The notes: generated by a model not told the origin, from the sequence alone. A stretch of DNA of 64,000 nucleotides from CAZXEU01 sp965207385 (GCA_965207385.1 CBDBLZ010000019.1:62001-126000), one strand, 5' to 3'; positions 42,187-52,136 are shown, numbered from the stretch's first letter. A program made the numbers and translations.

Positions 42187-44529
42187 TCAGCTATCTGTGG
42201 GGCGCTCGCGAAGAAGAAACAGTCCGCCCGTCGTACTGGTCACGGCAATTGTGCCGCTTTCGAAGTACGGATAGGCGCTCCACGCCCCGGACATGGCTGC
42301 CCGGTCGGGACCAAGCGGTTCCGTATCGAGGAAGCCGACCAATACCGGATTGCGCGCGTCGCTTACGTCGAATACGCGCAGCCCGCTAGTGTAGTTGGCC
42401 TGGTACATCCGGTCATCGCGGATGTACAGATTGTGATCCGAAGCCGGGTTCTCGGTCACGAATTCCCGCACCAGCGCAGGATCATCGAGGTCGGATACGT
42501 CCCAGATCAGCGTTCGCGTTCCCGCAATGCGCCCCATCATCTCATCGTGCTCGTCATTCATGAAGAAGTGCTGGTGGTCCTCGCTGAGCCATCCCTGGTG
42601 CGCGTATCCCACATTGGGGTACGCTGCACTTGACAGACTGGCAGGACGTTCCTTGTCCGTCACATCGGCGATGCTGAGAGCCGTTTCGTTGGCCCCGAAG
42701 CAGATTTCCTTGCCCCGGTGCTCAAGATCCGGGCCCGCGTATGTCACGCACTGGGCATCGTGGGTGGCGCCCGTGCCGGTCCGGCCGGTGTTCGTGTCAG
42801 CGAAGCACCCGGCGAACACGGGCTCCACGGGCATCCGGATGTCGATCATGTGCAGCCCTCCTCCGCACGTGGCGCCGCCGCCATTGGCACCAACGGCGAA
42901 TGCAAACCCGGACGCCTGGTTGATTACGATGTTGTGGGCACTGTGAATCCCATTGTATAGCGCCGTGGCTGCAAACGTAACCGGGCTTTCTCCGGCTTCC
43001 CGCAGTTGCGCGAGATCAAATACCTGCATTCCGTGCTCGCCGGCAAGATCTGCCACGATAAAGGCGTGGTTGTTGTAGACCTTGATGTCGCGCCAAGTGC
43101 TTTCCTCGGCGCCTGCCGTCATGGGCAATTCACCGACCACGCGTGGGTAGTAGGGATCAGTAATGTCGACGAAGGCTGTGCCGTCCGTGCGTCCGACGAG
43201 CGCATATTCGCGCCCCGATTCCGGATCGGTCCAGCCCCAGACGTCATTGAGTCGCATGCCGGAATTGTTGCCCAGGCTTCTCAGCGGCACGAATGAAAGC
43301 AGGTCGACGCCTTCACACGGAAACGGTCCGGCCAGGCCGTCTTCGCATTCCGAATTGATGACGGATCGGGTCGTGTCCGGCGCAATCCGCGCCTTTGTTT
43401 CGGGAGCGGCGGCCGCGCTCCCGGCCAAGATCAGGGCAGCTGCTCCTTTGCCATCATAGGCACCCGGGGAGCCGACCAGTGCCGCGTCTCCGGCCATGGC
43501 AACGGAGAAGCCGAAAAACCGGTCATCCGGCTCGCCCTGAAGCCGCCGCTCCTGCAAGAGCGCACCGTCGCTTGTCAGCTCGTACAGGTAGACACTTCCC
43601 CGAAATCTCCGCGTGCCGGGAGCGCCAACCACAAGGGTGCCGCTGCTGATAGCGAGGCTGTTGCCAAACATGTCCATGCGAGTGCCGCTTGTCGGGCTGA
43701 GCGCGACAGCATTCCAGTCGCTATCCTGTCCCGGGCGGAGCAGGACGATAGCACCCTGAAGGCGCGGTCCGGCTTGTCGGCGCGGATCCAGCTCCATCGC
43801 CGGAGCGCCGGCAAACAGCACGCCCGAATCCGATGCCGCGAGCGATGAGCCCAGGCGCGACAGGGCCGGGTCCGCGTGCATCAGCACGCTTTCGCGCATG
43901 TATGCTTCGTCACGCTGTCCAAATACGTAAACGGCGCCGTTCTCACGCGCGGGAGCGCCGACGTAGATGCGCCCTTGTCCGGCCGTCACGCTGAAGCCGA
44001 ATTCCTCCCCTTCGTGTTCCGGCTTCAGCACCTGCACCAGCCTCCACGCGTCCTCGTGGCGCCGGTATACCAGTGCCGCGTCATTGGCTCCCGCAACAAG
44101 CAGGCTTCCCTGGAGGAAAAGTGACCGGCCGACACCTCCGTCCGGAGCACTGTCATCCGCGGAGAGCTTTGCCTCCAACGTCCAGGCTCCCGTGTCCTGT
44201 GCATACTCGAACAGGTAGATGCTGCCACCTCCTCCTCCGTCGCCCGGAGCGCCAGCGGCAAGACGTCCGGCATCTTCCGCAAGGGCAAACCCGAACAGGT
44301 CGCCGGGCATGCTGCGACCAGAGCCAAGCTCCGTTTCACGCATCACGGCGCCCCCGGCAGCATCAATGCTGAAAATCCGGACAGTGCCCGGCGCGTCCTT
44401 GCCCGCCGGTTGCCCTACCAGCAGTTGGCGGCCGCTAATCGCCACCGCGTGTCCCAAATCCGGCAGCTGCGCGTGCGCCGAAAGAGCCGGGGCCATCAGC
44501 AGAAGCAGAAGCAGAAGAATGCGGGTCAC
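42187..44529 (-). CDS. FG-GAP / choice-of-anchor-B surface protein (copy 2)
   Basis: This 780-residue paralogue of the downstream gene starts at a GTG at 44529 that opens an unusually leucine-rich signal peptide (RILLLLLLLMAPALSAHA). An FG-GAP propeller (FGFALAEDAGRLAAGAPGDG, FGNSLAISSGTLVVGAPGT) is followed by the choice-of-anchor-B half with near-identical signature blocks to copy 1: LNDVWGWTDPESGREYALVG, FVDITDPYYPRVVGELPM, SAHNIVINQASGFAFAVGA, ATHDAQCVTYAGPDLEHRGK, HQGWLSEDHQHFFMNDEHD. The C-terminal halves are much more alike than the N-terminal halves, so the propeller has diverged while the anchor-B region is kept. About 225 bases of non-coding DNA separate the two genes. Confidence 0.87.
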   Translation of the reverse strand: MTRILLLLLLLMAPALSAHAQLPDLGHAVAISGRQLLVGQPAGKDAPGTVRIFSIDAAGGAVMRETELGSGRSMPGDLFGFALAEDAGRLAAGAPGDGGGGGSIYLFEYAQDTGAWTLEAKLSADDSAPDGGVGRSLFLQGSLLVAGANDAALVYRRHEDAWRLVQVLKPEHEGEEFGFSVTAGQGRIYVGAPARENGAVYVFGQRDEAYMRESVLMHADPALSRLGSSLAASDSGVLFAGAPAMELDPRRQAGPRLQGAIVLLRPGQDSDWNAVALSPTSGTRMDMFGNSLAISSGTLVVGAPGTRRFRGSVYLYELTSDGALLQERRLQGEPDDRFFGFSVAMAGDAALVGSPGAYDGKGAAALILAGSAAAAPETKARIAPDTTRSVINSECEDGLAGPFPCEGVDLLSFVPLRSLGNNSGMRLNDVWGWTDPESGREYALVGRTDGTAFVDITDPYYPRVVGELPMTAGAEESTWRDIKVYNNHAFIVADLAGEHGMQVFDLAQLREAGESPVTFAATALYNGIHSAHNIVINQASGFAFAVGANGGGATCGGGLHMIDIRMPVEPVFAGCFADTNTGRTGTGATHDAQCVTYAGPDLEHRGKEICFGANETALSIADVTDKERPASLSSAAYPNVGYAHQGWLSEDHQHFFMNDEHDEMMGRIAGTRTLIWDVSDLDDPALVREFVTENPASDHNLYIRDDRMYQANYTSGLRVFDVSDARNPVLVGFLDTEPLGPDRAAMSGAWSAYPYFESGTIAVTSTTGGLFLLRERPTDS

Positions 44530-44698
44530 GGCACCCTTACCCTGTGGCTTGTCTGCCTCCGCTCTCTCGGTCGCCAAGTATTCGGGGGGACAGCTCTTGG
44601 CGGAGCGGGTACGGCAGGGCCATTGCCAGTGCTTACGTTGACGAAGAGGCCGCGCCAAAACCCGAGACAAGCACGCTTCTGCAGTCTCGCCGGTTGCA

Positions 44699-46570
44699 TC
44701 AGTCCGTGGTCTTCCTTTCCAGCACGAGTACTGCCAGGGCCGGCAGCGTCAGGGTGAGGCTGAAGTGCTGCCCGTCGTACGGCACGGGATGGCTTTCCAC
44801 TTCGCCGAAATTGCCCTTTCCGCTGCCGCCGTACGGGGTGGCGTCACTGTTCAGACGTTCAATGTAGGTGCCTTCCTCGGCAACTCCGACGCGGTAATTG
44901 TCCCGCTGCACGGGCGTCATGTTGAAGACGAATGTGAGCGCGCTGCCGCCGTTGTGGCGCCTGTAGGCCAGGATTCCGTTCTCGGCGTTCTCGGTGAGCC
45001 AGGACCAGCCCTCGGCATCGTCCCGCCACAGGGCAGGGTGGCTGCGATAGAGCTGGTTCAAATCCCTGACCCATCGCTGCAGTCCGCTGTGCACCGCGCT
45101 GTCAAGCACGTCCCAATCCAGAGACACGTCGTGGTTCCACTCGCCGGGCTGCCCGAATTCGCCTCCCATGAAGAGCAATTTCTTGCCGGGATGGCCGTAC
45201 TGGTGCCCGTAGAGCAGACGAAGGTTGGCCGCCTTTTGCCAGGTGTCGCCCGGCATGCGTCCCCAAAGCGAGCCCTTGCCATGTACGACTTCGTCGTGCG
45301 ACAGCGGCAGCAGATAGTTCTCCGAGAACGCGTACATGAAGGAAAATGTCAGCCGGTGCTGCTCCCACTTACGGTGAACGGGATCCTTGCCCAGATAGAA
45401 CAGCACGTCGTGCATCCAGCCCATATTCCACTTGTACAGGAAGCCCAGTCCTTCGTGGTACGTGGGCGCGGAAACTCCCCGAAAGTCCGTTGACTCTTCC
45501 GCAATGGTAAGCGCGGTAGGGAAGTGCAGGTAGATGGCCTCGTTGGTTTTCTTGAGCAGGTCTATGGCCTCCAGGTTTTCGCGGCCACCGAAAGCATTGG
45601 GCGTCCACTCGTGTCGCGAGTAGTCGCGGTACAGCATCGATGCGACGGCGTCCACCCGCAGCCCGTCGATGTGGTACTTGTCAAGCCAGAACAGGGCGTT
45701 CGACACCAGGAAATTGCGTACACCCGGCTTGTTGTAGTCGAAGACATACGTGCCCCAGTCGGGGTGGTATCGCATCTGTGGGTCGTCATATTCATACAGC
45801 GTACTACCATCAAAAAAGACCAGACCCTGCGGATCGCTCGCAAAATGGGCGGGCACCCAGTCAACAATCACGCCTATGCCACGCTGATGCAAAGCATTGA
45901 CGAGATACATCAGATCCTGCGGGCCGCCGAAACGGTATGTGGGGGCGTAGTAGCCGAGTACCTGGTAACCCCACGAGCCGTAGTACGGATGCTCGGCCAC
46001 AGGGAGCAGCTCCACATGCGTGTAGTGAAGGTCAGCGACATAATCCGCCAGCGATTCCGCCAGTTCGCGATATCCAAAGGACGAGCCGTGCGCGCGATGG
46101 CGCCAGGATCCCAGGTGCACTTCGTATACCGACAGCGGACCGTGCAGCGTGGCGGGACCCTGGCGAGTGTCCATCCACTCGTCGTCTTGCCACCCAAAAC
46201 CAAGATCGGAGATCACGGATGACAGGCCTTCCACGGTGCTGCCGTTGCCGGCGGGCGGCTCGACAGCGAAGGAATACGGGTCCGTCTTGTTTGCCTCGTA
46301 AGCACCGCGGCGCACGTGGTACTTGTACCTCTGGCCGATCCGGGCAGGCGGCACGAAGCCTTCCCAGAGCCCGCTGCCGGCGCGGCCCAGCGGGTGGGCG
46401 GCAGGATCCCAGCCATTGAAATCACCGACAACGGAGACGCTATCGGCATTAGGTGCCCACACCGCAAACCAGCAGCCACCCTGCAAGGCATGCGCCCCGA
46501 GCTTCTCGTAGCTCTTCTCGAAGGATCCCTGATCCCAAAAGTAGAGGTCCTGTTCCGTAAGCCAGGTCAT
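44699..46570 (-). CDS. glgB: 1,4-alpha-glucan branching enzyme
   Basis: GlgB introduces alpha-1,6 branches into alpha-1,4-glucan. The ATG at 46570 overlaps the maltokinase stop by four bases (ATGA), giving 623 residues: CBM48 domain (WFAVWAPNADSVSVVGDFNG), GH13 barrel with VYEVHLGSWRH, GVIVDWVPAHF, nucleophile block GLRVDAVASMLY (Asp 307), acid/base block TIAEESTDF (358-363), and LPLSHDEVVHGKGSL, then the C-terminal beta domain. It is the last gene of the operon glgE-maltokinase-glgB, in the order and overlap that define the GlgE pathway, so its acceptor is glucan built by GlgE from maltose-1-phosphate. Confidence 0.95.
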   Translation of the reverse strand: MTWLTEQDLYFWDQGSFEKSYEKLGAHALQGGCWFAVWAPNADSVSVVGDFNGWDPAAHPLGRAGSGLWEGFVPPARIGQRYKYHVRRGAYEANKTDPYSFAVEPPAGNGSTVEGLSSVISDLGFGWQDDEWMDTRQGPATLHGPLSVYEVHLGSWRHRAHGSSFGYRELAESLADYVADLHYTHVELLPVAEHPYYGSWGYQVLGYYAPTYRFGGPQDLMYLVNALHQRGIGVIVDWVPAHFASDPQGLVFFDGSTLYEYDDPQMRYHPDWGTYVFDYNKPGVRNFLVSNALFWLDKYHIDGLRVDAVASMLYRDYSRHEWTPNAFGGRENLEAIDLLKKTNEAIYLHFPTALTIAEESTDFRGVSAPTYHEGLGFLYKWNMGWMHDVLFYLGKDPVHRKWEQHRLTFSFMYAFSENYLLPLSHDEVVHGKGSLWGRMPGDTWQKAANLRLLYGHQYGHPGKKLLFMGGEFGQPGEWNHDVSLDWDVLDSAVHSGLQRWVRDLNQLYRSHPALWRDDAEGWSWLTENAENGILAYRRHNGGSALTFVFNMTPVQRDNYRVGVAEEGTYIERLNSDATPYGGSGKGNFGEVESHPVPYDGQHFSLTLTLPALAVLVLERKTTD

Positions 46571-47979
46571 GTTGAATGGTCGGCGATGAATGAAGACGGA
46601 CCGCGTCCGAGAAGCCGCGCCAGTCCGCGCTGCGGCAGATGTGCCCAACCAGGCCGGTGGCCGCGCTCGTAGCGCAGCTCATGGAGCGCACGCTGAAGCA
46701 TGAGAATCCAGAGGAGCGGCCGCCACTCAGAGTGCCTAAGGCCGCCGGCTTCCCGGTAACCTGCCAGGCAAGCCTCCTGGCAGCGGTCAGAAAGACGGAG
46801 GGCCCGGTGCGCCCGGTCGTCAGGCGCGGGGCCGCAGGCCGCCAGTGCAGCATACTCCAGCGAGCGCAGCAGCCCGGCCAGGTCCCGCAGCGGAGGATGC
46901 CTGAGCGCTGTGTCGCCTGGACGGCGCACGGGCTCCCCCTCAAAATCAATTAGGCATACGTCGCCGCGTGAAAGGAGGACCTGGCCCAGGTGCAAGTCCC
47001 CGTGCACGCGAATCCGCAGGCCGCCTGCCGGCAGGCTCAGGGCGTGAAGGGACGCCAGGCCGCTCTCCCACATGCCACCGTCAGCGAGCGTTTCCGGGGT
47101 CTGGTGCTCGCGCGCCAAAGCAAGGTCCGAGGCCACCTCTTGCACCAGCTGCGCCGCATCGGCCTCCGTGAACGGCACAGGCGCCATCCGGGGGCCGGAT
47201 GCCTCTGCCATGATGCGGTGGAACTCTGCCAGCCGGCGCCCGATGCTGCGCGCCAGTTCCGGCATCGGCGTCGCCGCCGGCCTAGAGTCGGGCTTGCCCG
47301 ACGGCGGCTCTTGGAGAAACTGCCGAACCGTGCGCACGGCAAGCGACCATGCATCCTCACTGTCCGGCAGTATGCGGGTGGCGGCAGCAAGCGCCTGCGT
47401 GCCGAAGCAGATCACTCCCATGAGTCTCGGCGCATGCCCGTAGCCGGCCGAATTCAGATAGCGGAGCATCTCCGTCTCTGCAGCGGGCCCGGAGTCGAGG
47501 TTGCGGTAGAGCTTCACGCAGCATCGCTCGTCCACGAAAGCCACGGTATTGCTCTGCTCTCCTGTATACACCTGCACGGAGCGCGCCGGCAGAGCGCTGG
47601 GCAATGCGCCCTGACGCCGGCCGAATCGAACGAGCGCGCGCCAGAATTCCGGATCAGCGGAAGCGTCCCGGAGGCTGCGCGTCCCGACCGGCGTGTCAAG
47701 CGAGGCAAGACCCTCAGCATCCGGATCGGCCTCGACCACGGGCACCTGGCATCGCCGCCGCATGCCGGCAACGTCCACGTCCAGTACCAGGATGCGGGGC
47801 ACCTGGGGCCCGTCCGCGAGGCGAATGCACGCCTGAATTGCAATGTCCCGTATGGTGCTGTCCTTGAAGCCGAACCACCTCTGGCTCGCCAAAAAGGCGG
47901 CCAGGCCGGCGCCGGGTCGCACCCGGGTCGCCTCGGTCCGCCGTGGCGCAATGCTTTGCGCGAGGGCTCCCTCAGACAT
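46567..47979 (-). CDS. mak: Maltokinase (maltose 1-phosphotransferase)
   Basis: This enzyme phosphorylates maltose to maltose-1-phosphate, the donor for GlgE. The 470-residue protein starts at the ATG at 47979, overlapping glgE by eight bases. It has the N-terminal cap domain typical of Pep2/Mak (LAAFLASQRWFGFKDSTIRD) and the kinase core with the catalytic loop RIRVHGDLHLGQVLL and metal-binding LIDFEGEPVRRP. In many bacteria this domain is fused to trehalose synthase; here it is free-standing and no treS gene is found nearby. Flanked by glgE and glgB with overlaps on both sides, it is clearly co-translated with them. Confidence 0.92.
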   Translation of the reverse strand: MSEGALAQSIAPRRTEATRVRPGAGLAAFLASQRWFGFKDSTIRDIAIQACIRLADGPQVPRILVLDVDVAGMRRRCQVPVVEADPDAEGLASLDTPVGTRSLRDASADPEFWRALVRFGRRQGALPSALPARSVQVYTGEQSNTVAFVDERCCVKLYRNLDSGPAAETEMLRYLNSAGYGHAPRLMGVICFGTQALAAATRILPDSEDAWSLAVRTVRQFLQEPPSGKPDSRPAATPMPELARSIGRRLAEFHRIMAEASGPRMAPVPFTEADAAQLVQEVASDLALAREHQTPETLADGGMWESGLASLHALSLPAGGLRIRVHGDLHLGQVLLSRGDVCLIDFEGEPVRRPGDTALRHPPLRDLAGLLRSLEYAALAACGPAPDDRAHRALRLSDRCQEACLAGYREAGGLRHSEWRPLLWILMLQRALHELRYERGHRPGWAHLPQRGLARLLGRGPSSFIADHST

Positions 47980-49933
47980 AGTAGCCGAAGTCCGCTTCAG
48001 TTCGCACGCGGCGCAGCACGCGGTATACACGCAACGGCATCACGCCCGGGTCCAGACGCACGAAGTGGCTGGAGCCGTGCAGCAGGAAGCGTTCGCCACC
48101 CACCTGGTCGTGCAATTGATGCTGCGTCCCCAATCCGGCAGAGGCAAGATCGACGGTGCCTTCCTGTACCTGAAAGGGGTCGAGGCTTACAACGCACACC
48201 ACCATGTTGTCGCCGCTCTCCTTGCTGTAGGCAATTATCTGCGGGTTGTCGACAGGCAGAAAGCGCAAGGACCTCAGTGACTGAAGGGCGGCATTTTCCT
48301 TGCGGATGCGATTGATGCGCCGAAAGAACGGCTGCAGCGAGGAAGCGTCGTTCCAGTTCCAGGTTCGGATTTCATATTTCTCGTTGTCGCAATACTCCTC
48401 CCTAATCGGATGCTGCAGGTTGCGGACATGCTCGAAGGGCGGGCCGTACACGCCATATACCGACGAAAGCGTGGCGGCCAGCGTGAAACGGATCTGATGG
48501 GCAGCGCGCCCTCCCTGGGCGAGATAGTCGTGGAGGATGTCCGGCGTATTTGGCCAGAAATTGGGCCTGAAGTACTCGGCCACCTCCGACTGGGTGAGCT
48601 CGGTCAAGTAGGTCTCCAGTTCCTCCTTGGTGTTGCGCCACGTGAAGTAGGTATACGAGTTGTTGAAGCCCACCTTTGCCAGCGAGTACATGGTCTTGGG
48701 CCGGCTGAACGCCTCGGCCAGAAAAATCAGGTCCTTGTGCTCGTGCTTCAGTTCTCCAAGACACCACTGCCAGAAAGGGAGCGGCTTCGTGTGCGGATTG
48801 TCCACCCTGAAAATGCGGATTCCCCTCTCGATCCAGAATGCAAATACGTCCCTTAGTTCGCTCCAGAGGGCGGTATGGTCGGAGCAGGCGAAGTCGAACG
48901 GATAGACATCCTGATACTTCTTCGGCGGATTCTCGGCGTAGCGAATCGAGCCGTCAGCACGCTTGTTGAACCACTCCGGGTGATTGTGGACGTAGGGGTG
49001 ATCCGGAGAACACTGGAAAGCGATGTCGATGGCTACCTGGAGGCCCACCTCCGTGGCCCGGGCCACAAACCGGTCGAATGCGTCCAGGCCTCCGAGATCC
49101 GGATGAACACTCTTGTGCCCGCCGTCAGAGCTGCCTATGGCCCATGGACTGCCGGGATCGCCCGGCTCAGCCTCGGGGCTGTTGTCCTTGCCCTTGCGGA
49201 ATGTGGAGCCGATCGGGTGCACGGGGGGAAGGTATACGACATCGAATCCCATGGACCGGATGCCCTCCAGGCGCTCTGCCGCCGTATCCAGCGTGCCGGG
49301 GCCGTCCGCGTCGGTTCCGGTAGAGCGGGGAAAGAACTCGTACCAGGCGGCAAAGCTGGCCAGTGGCGTATCCACTTCCAGTGCCAGCGAAGGGCTCAAC
49401 GCGGCGCCCATGCCGGGATCGCTCCTTCGGTAGACTTCGGCAAGGCTGCTGTCCAGTGCCGCATCCACCGCACCCTTTTCGAGCGAGGCAGCGCGGGCAA
49501 GAAGTTTGCGCTTGTCTCCCTTTCCCGCGTACTCGGCGATCTCTTTGAGCAGGCTGGCGCCGGATAGCAGTTCCACGCGCAGCTCGCTCTCGCCCGCCTC
49601 CCCCTTTACCCTGCGTCCGAACTCTTCCTGCCACGTGGCAAAGCGGTCCACCCAGGCACGAATCCGGTAGGTGTATTTTCCCAGTTTCCGAGCCGTGAAA
49701 CTGCCCGTGTACTCGTCATTGTGCCGCAGATGCAGGCGGAGGATCTCCGCTTCACCGTCCTCGTGCTCGACGTGAAGCTCTACGGCCAGCGTTTCGTGCC
49801 CGTCGGCAATGACGCCGGCCACGACGTCGACGGATTCCCCGGCGGATCGCCGGATCGGCCAGCGACCCCCATCCACATTCGGTTCGACCGATGTTATGAC
49901 TACGCGAGACCAGTCCAATTCTCCGGATTCCAT
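47972..49933 (-). CDS. glgE: Alpha-1,4-glucan:maltose-1-phosphate maltosyltransferase
   Basis: GlgE extends alpha-1,4-glucan chains by transferring maltosyl units from maltose-1-phosphate. The start at the ATG at 49933 gives 653 residues (a TTG at 49945 would add four). An N-terminal beta domain and helical S-domain (SLLKEIAEYAGKGDKRKLLA) precede the GH13_3 barrel with VYLPPVHPIGSTFRKGKDNS, the nucleophile aspartate 378 in FRVDNPHTKPLPFW and the acid/base glutamate 407 in FLAEAFSRPK. These are the family-specific signatures. First gene of the overlapping operon; it is divergent from the debranching enzyme, with about 110 bases between, so one regulatory region may serve both arms of glucan metabolism. 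Confidence 0.95.
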   Translation of the reverse strand: MESGELDWSRVVITSVEPNVDGGRWPIRRSAGESVDVVAGVIADGHETLAVELHVEHEDGEAEILRLHLRHNDEYTGSFTARKLGKYTYRIRAWVDRFATWQEEFGRRVKGEAGESELRVELLSGASLLKEIAEYAGKGDKRKLLARAASLEKGAVDAALDSSLAEVYRRSDPGMGAALSPSLALEVDTPLASFAAWYEFFPRSTGTDADGPGTLDTAAERLEGIRSMGFDVVYLPPVHPIGSTFRKGKDNSPEAEPGDPGSPWAIGSSDGGHKSVHPDLGGLDAFDRFVARATEVGLQVAIDIAFQCSPDHPYVHNHPEWFNKRADGSIRYAENPPKKYQDVYPFDFACSDHTALWSELRDVFAFWIERGIRIFRVDNPHTKPLPFWQWCLGELKHEHKDLIFLAEAFSRPKTMYSLAKVGFNNSYTYFTWRNTKEELETYLTELTQSEVAEYFRPNFWPNTPDILHDYLAQGGRAAHQIRFTLAATLSSVYGVYGPPFEHVRNLQHPIREEYCDNEKYEIRTWNWNDASSLQPFFRRINRIRKENAALQSLRSLRFLPVDNPQIIAYSKESGDNMVVCVVSLDPFQVQEGTVDLASAGLGTQHQLHDQVGGERFLLHGSSHFVRLDPGVMPLRVYRVLRRVRTEADFGYYV

Positions 49934-50043
49934 ACTCGGAGGCAATTGCTTATACTTGGGGCCACCAAAATGTCATGGTGTGGGCCCTTGCGGGGCAAAG
50001 CGCCAGGCTATTCGGGCTACACAAGGGAGGCCGTCCGCACGGT

Positions 50044-52131
50044 ATGAGAAAGCGCAGGGAAAGGTACGGCACCGGTCCACGGGCAACCGTGAAATCCGGG
50101 CGTAGTCAACGCGGCGCACCCGCCCCGCTCGGTGCCACATGGGACGGGCACGGCGTCAATTTTGCTCTTTACGGTCCCCATGCCATGGCGGTAGAGCTGG
50201 TACTCGTTGCCGGTCCGGAGCAGCGTTCGCTCAAGTTGCCTGGTCGAACCGGACCGATCTGGCACGGGTACCTGCCGCATCTGGGGCCGGGACAACTCTA
50301 CGGATATCGCGTCCACGGTCCGTATGAACCCGCTGCGGGCCACCGGTTCAATCCAAACAAGGTGCTGCTGGATCCATATGCCCGGGCGGTGGGAAGACCT
50401 CTGTCCTGGGACGACTGCCTGTTCGGATACGAACGCGGGCACCCGGACCATGACCTGTCCTTCTGTTCACAGGACAGCGCCGCTCACGCGCCGCTGGGTG
50501 CCGTAGTGCCGCCCGGTCTGCCCGAGTCCGCGTGGCTGGACACACCATGGGAGGATACGATCATTTACGAAACGCATGTCAAGGGGATAAGCCAGCTCCA
50601 CCCCGGCGTGCCGGAAGCCCTGCGAGGTACCTACGCCGGCCTGGCATCGGACGCTGTCATTGAACACCTTCTTCGTCTTGGAATCACGGCCGTGGAACTG
50701 CTGCCCGTCCACGCGGCAGTGCAGGATTACTCGCTATACAGGGCTGGTCTGGAACAATACTGGGGCTACAATACGCTTAGCTACTTCGCGCCGGAGCCGC
50801 GCTTTGCAGCCGCCGGGCCGGGCGGCGCGGTCGAGGAGTTTCGGGGCATGGTGGATCGTCTGCATGCGGCCGGCATCGAAGTGCTGCTCGATGTGGTGTT
50901 CAACCACACCGGAGAAGGGGACCAAATGGGTCCCACGCTGTCCATGCGTGGCATTGACAACAGGGCCTACTACAGACTGCGTCCGGACAATCAGCGATTC
51001 CTGATAGACTATACGGGCTGCGGCAATACGCTTGATACGCAGAACCCGTTTGTGCTGCAGCTCATCACGGACAGCCTGCGGTACTGGGCTCAGCACATGC
51101 ATGTTGACGGCTTCCGGGTCGACCTTGCCGCTGCACTCGCCCGGTCCAAGTACGACGTGGACATGAACGCCGGCCTTTTTCAGGCCATACAGCAGGATCC
51201 CGTACTATCGCGCAGGAAATTCATTGCGGAGCCGTGGGACCTGGGCCCTGGCGGGTACCGTCTGGGGCAGTTTCCCTGGCACTGGGCCGAGTGGAATGGC
51301 AAGTATCGGGACGGGGTGCGCCGATTCTGGCGCGGGGATGCGGGCATGGCCGGCGAGCTTGCAACGCGTATGGCGGGCTCCAGCGACATTTTCGCCGCCT
51401 CGGGCCGCCATCCCACCGCATCGGTCAACTTCGTTACATCCCACGACGACTTTACCCTGGTGGATCTTGTCAGCTACGTGACAAAGCGCAACAGCGCCAA
51501 CCTTGAGGGTGGAAGGGACGGCACGAGCTATTCCTACAGCTCCAACTGCGGCGAGGAGGGCCCGTCGCGGTCGGAACCGGTACTCGCCTGCCGTGAGACG
51601 CGCAGGCGAAGTCTGCTGACTACGCTTCTTGTTTCGCAGGGAGTTCCCATGCTCCTCGGCGGCGATGAGCTGTCCCGCACGCAGTCCGGCAACAACAATG
51701 CCTATTGCCAGGACAATGAAACGAGCTGGTACCACTGGGGCCTGGACGAGCACCAGAAGCACTTCCTGGCCTTCGTGCAGCGGCTGATTCGCCTTCGCAA
51801 GTCCAGGCCAGGCCTGCGGCGGAAAACCTACCTGACGGGTGCAGAGGGAGCCGGCGGGGCACGGGACGCCGTATGGCTCTCGCCTGATGCCACGGAAATG
51901 CATCGCGGCGACTGGGCAAGTGCGAAGGCCTTCTGCCTTATGCTGTCGACGGAGGAGGACCGGCTGCTCTTGCTCTGCAATGCAACCGATAGCCCCGTCC
52001 AGTTTCGGCTGCCGGAGTCCGCCGGCTGGAAGGACGAGCTGTCCGGGGACGAACGGACGTTTGCGGCCCACTATTCGCTGCCTGCCGGGGCCATGGCCGT
52101 GCTTTCGGCGGTCCCGCCTTCAGACGGTTAG
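50044..52131 (+). CDS. glgX: Glycogen debranching enzyme, GlgX/TreX isoamylase type
   Basis: This hydrolyses alpha-1,6 branches in glycogen-like glucan. From the ATG at 50044 the product has 695 residues: CBM48 domain (APLGATWDGHGVNFALYGP), GYRVHGPYEPAAGHRFNPNK, IYETHVKGISQLHPGVPE, WGYNTLSYFAPEPRF, DVVFNHTGEGD, nucleophile block VDGFRVDLAAALAR (Asp 360), acid/base block FIAEPWDLGPGGY (Glu 396), and FVTSHDDFTLVDLVSY. These are specific for the GlgX/TreX subfamily. It is divergent from glgE. A TATACTTG at 49951-49958, one mismatch from the TAnnTTTG element, may be part of its promoter. Confidence 0.93.
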   Translation: MRKRRERYGTGPRATVKSGRSQRGAPAPLGATWDGHGVNFALYGPHAMAVELVLVAGPEQRSLKLPGRTGPIWHGYLPHLGPGQLYGYRVHGPYEPAAGHRFNPNKVLLDPYARAVGRPLSWDDCLFGYERGHPDHDLSFCSQDSAAHAPLGAVVPPGLPESAWLDTPWEDTIIYETHVKGISQLHPGVPEALRGTYAGLASDAVIEHLLRLGITAVELLPVHAAVQDYSLYRAGLEQYWGYNTLSYFAPEPRFAAAGPGGAVEEFRGMVDRLHAAGIEVLLDVVFNHTGEGDQMGPTLSMRGIDNRAYYRLRPDNQRFLIDYTGCGNTLDTQNPFVLQLITDSLRYWAQHMHVDGFRVDLAAALARSKYDVDMNAGLFQAIQQDPVLSRRKFIAEPWDLGPGGYRLGQFPWHWAEWNGKYRDGVRRFWRGDAGMAGELATRMAGSSDIFAASGRHPTASVNFVTSHDDFTLVDLVSYVTKRNSANLEGGRDGTSYSYSSNCGEEGPSRSEPVLACRETRRRSLLTTLLVSQGVPMLLGGDELSRTQSGNNNAYCQDNETSWYHWGLDEHQKHFLAFVQRLIRLRKSRPGLRRKTYLTGAEGAGGARDAVWLSPDATEMHRGDWASAKAFCLMLSTEEDRLLLLCNATDSPVQFRLPESAGWKDELSGDERTFAAHYSLPAGAMAVLSAVPPSDG

Positions 52132-52136
52132 CTCGG

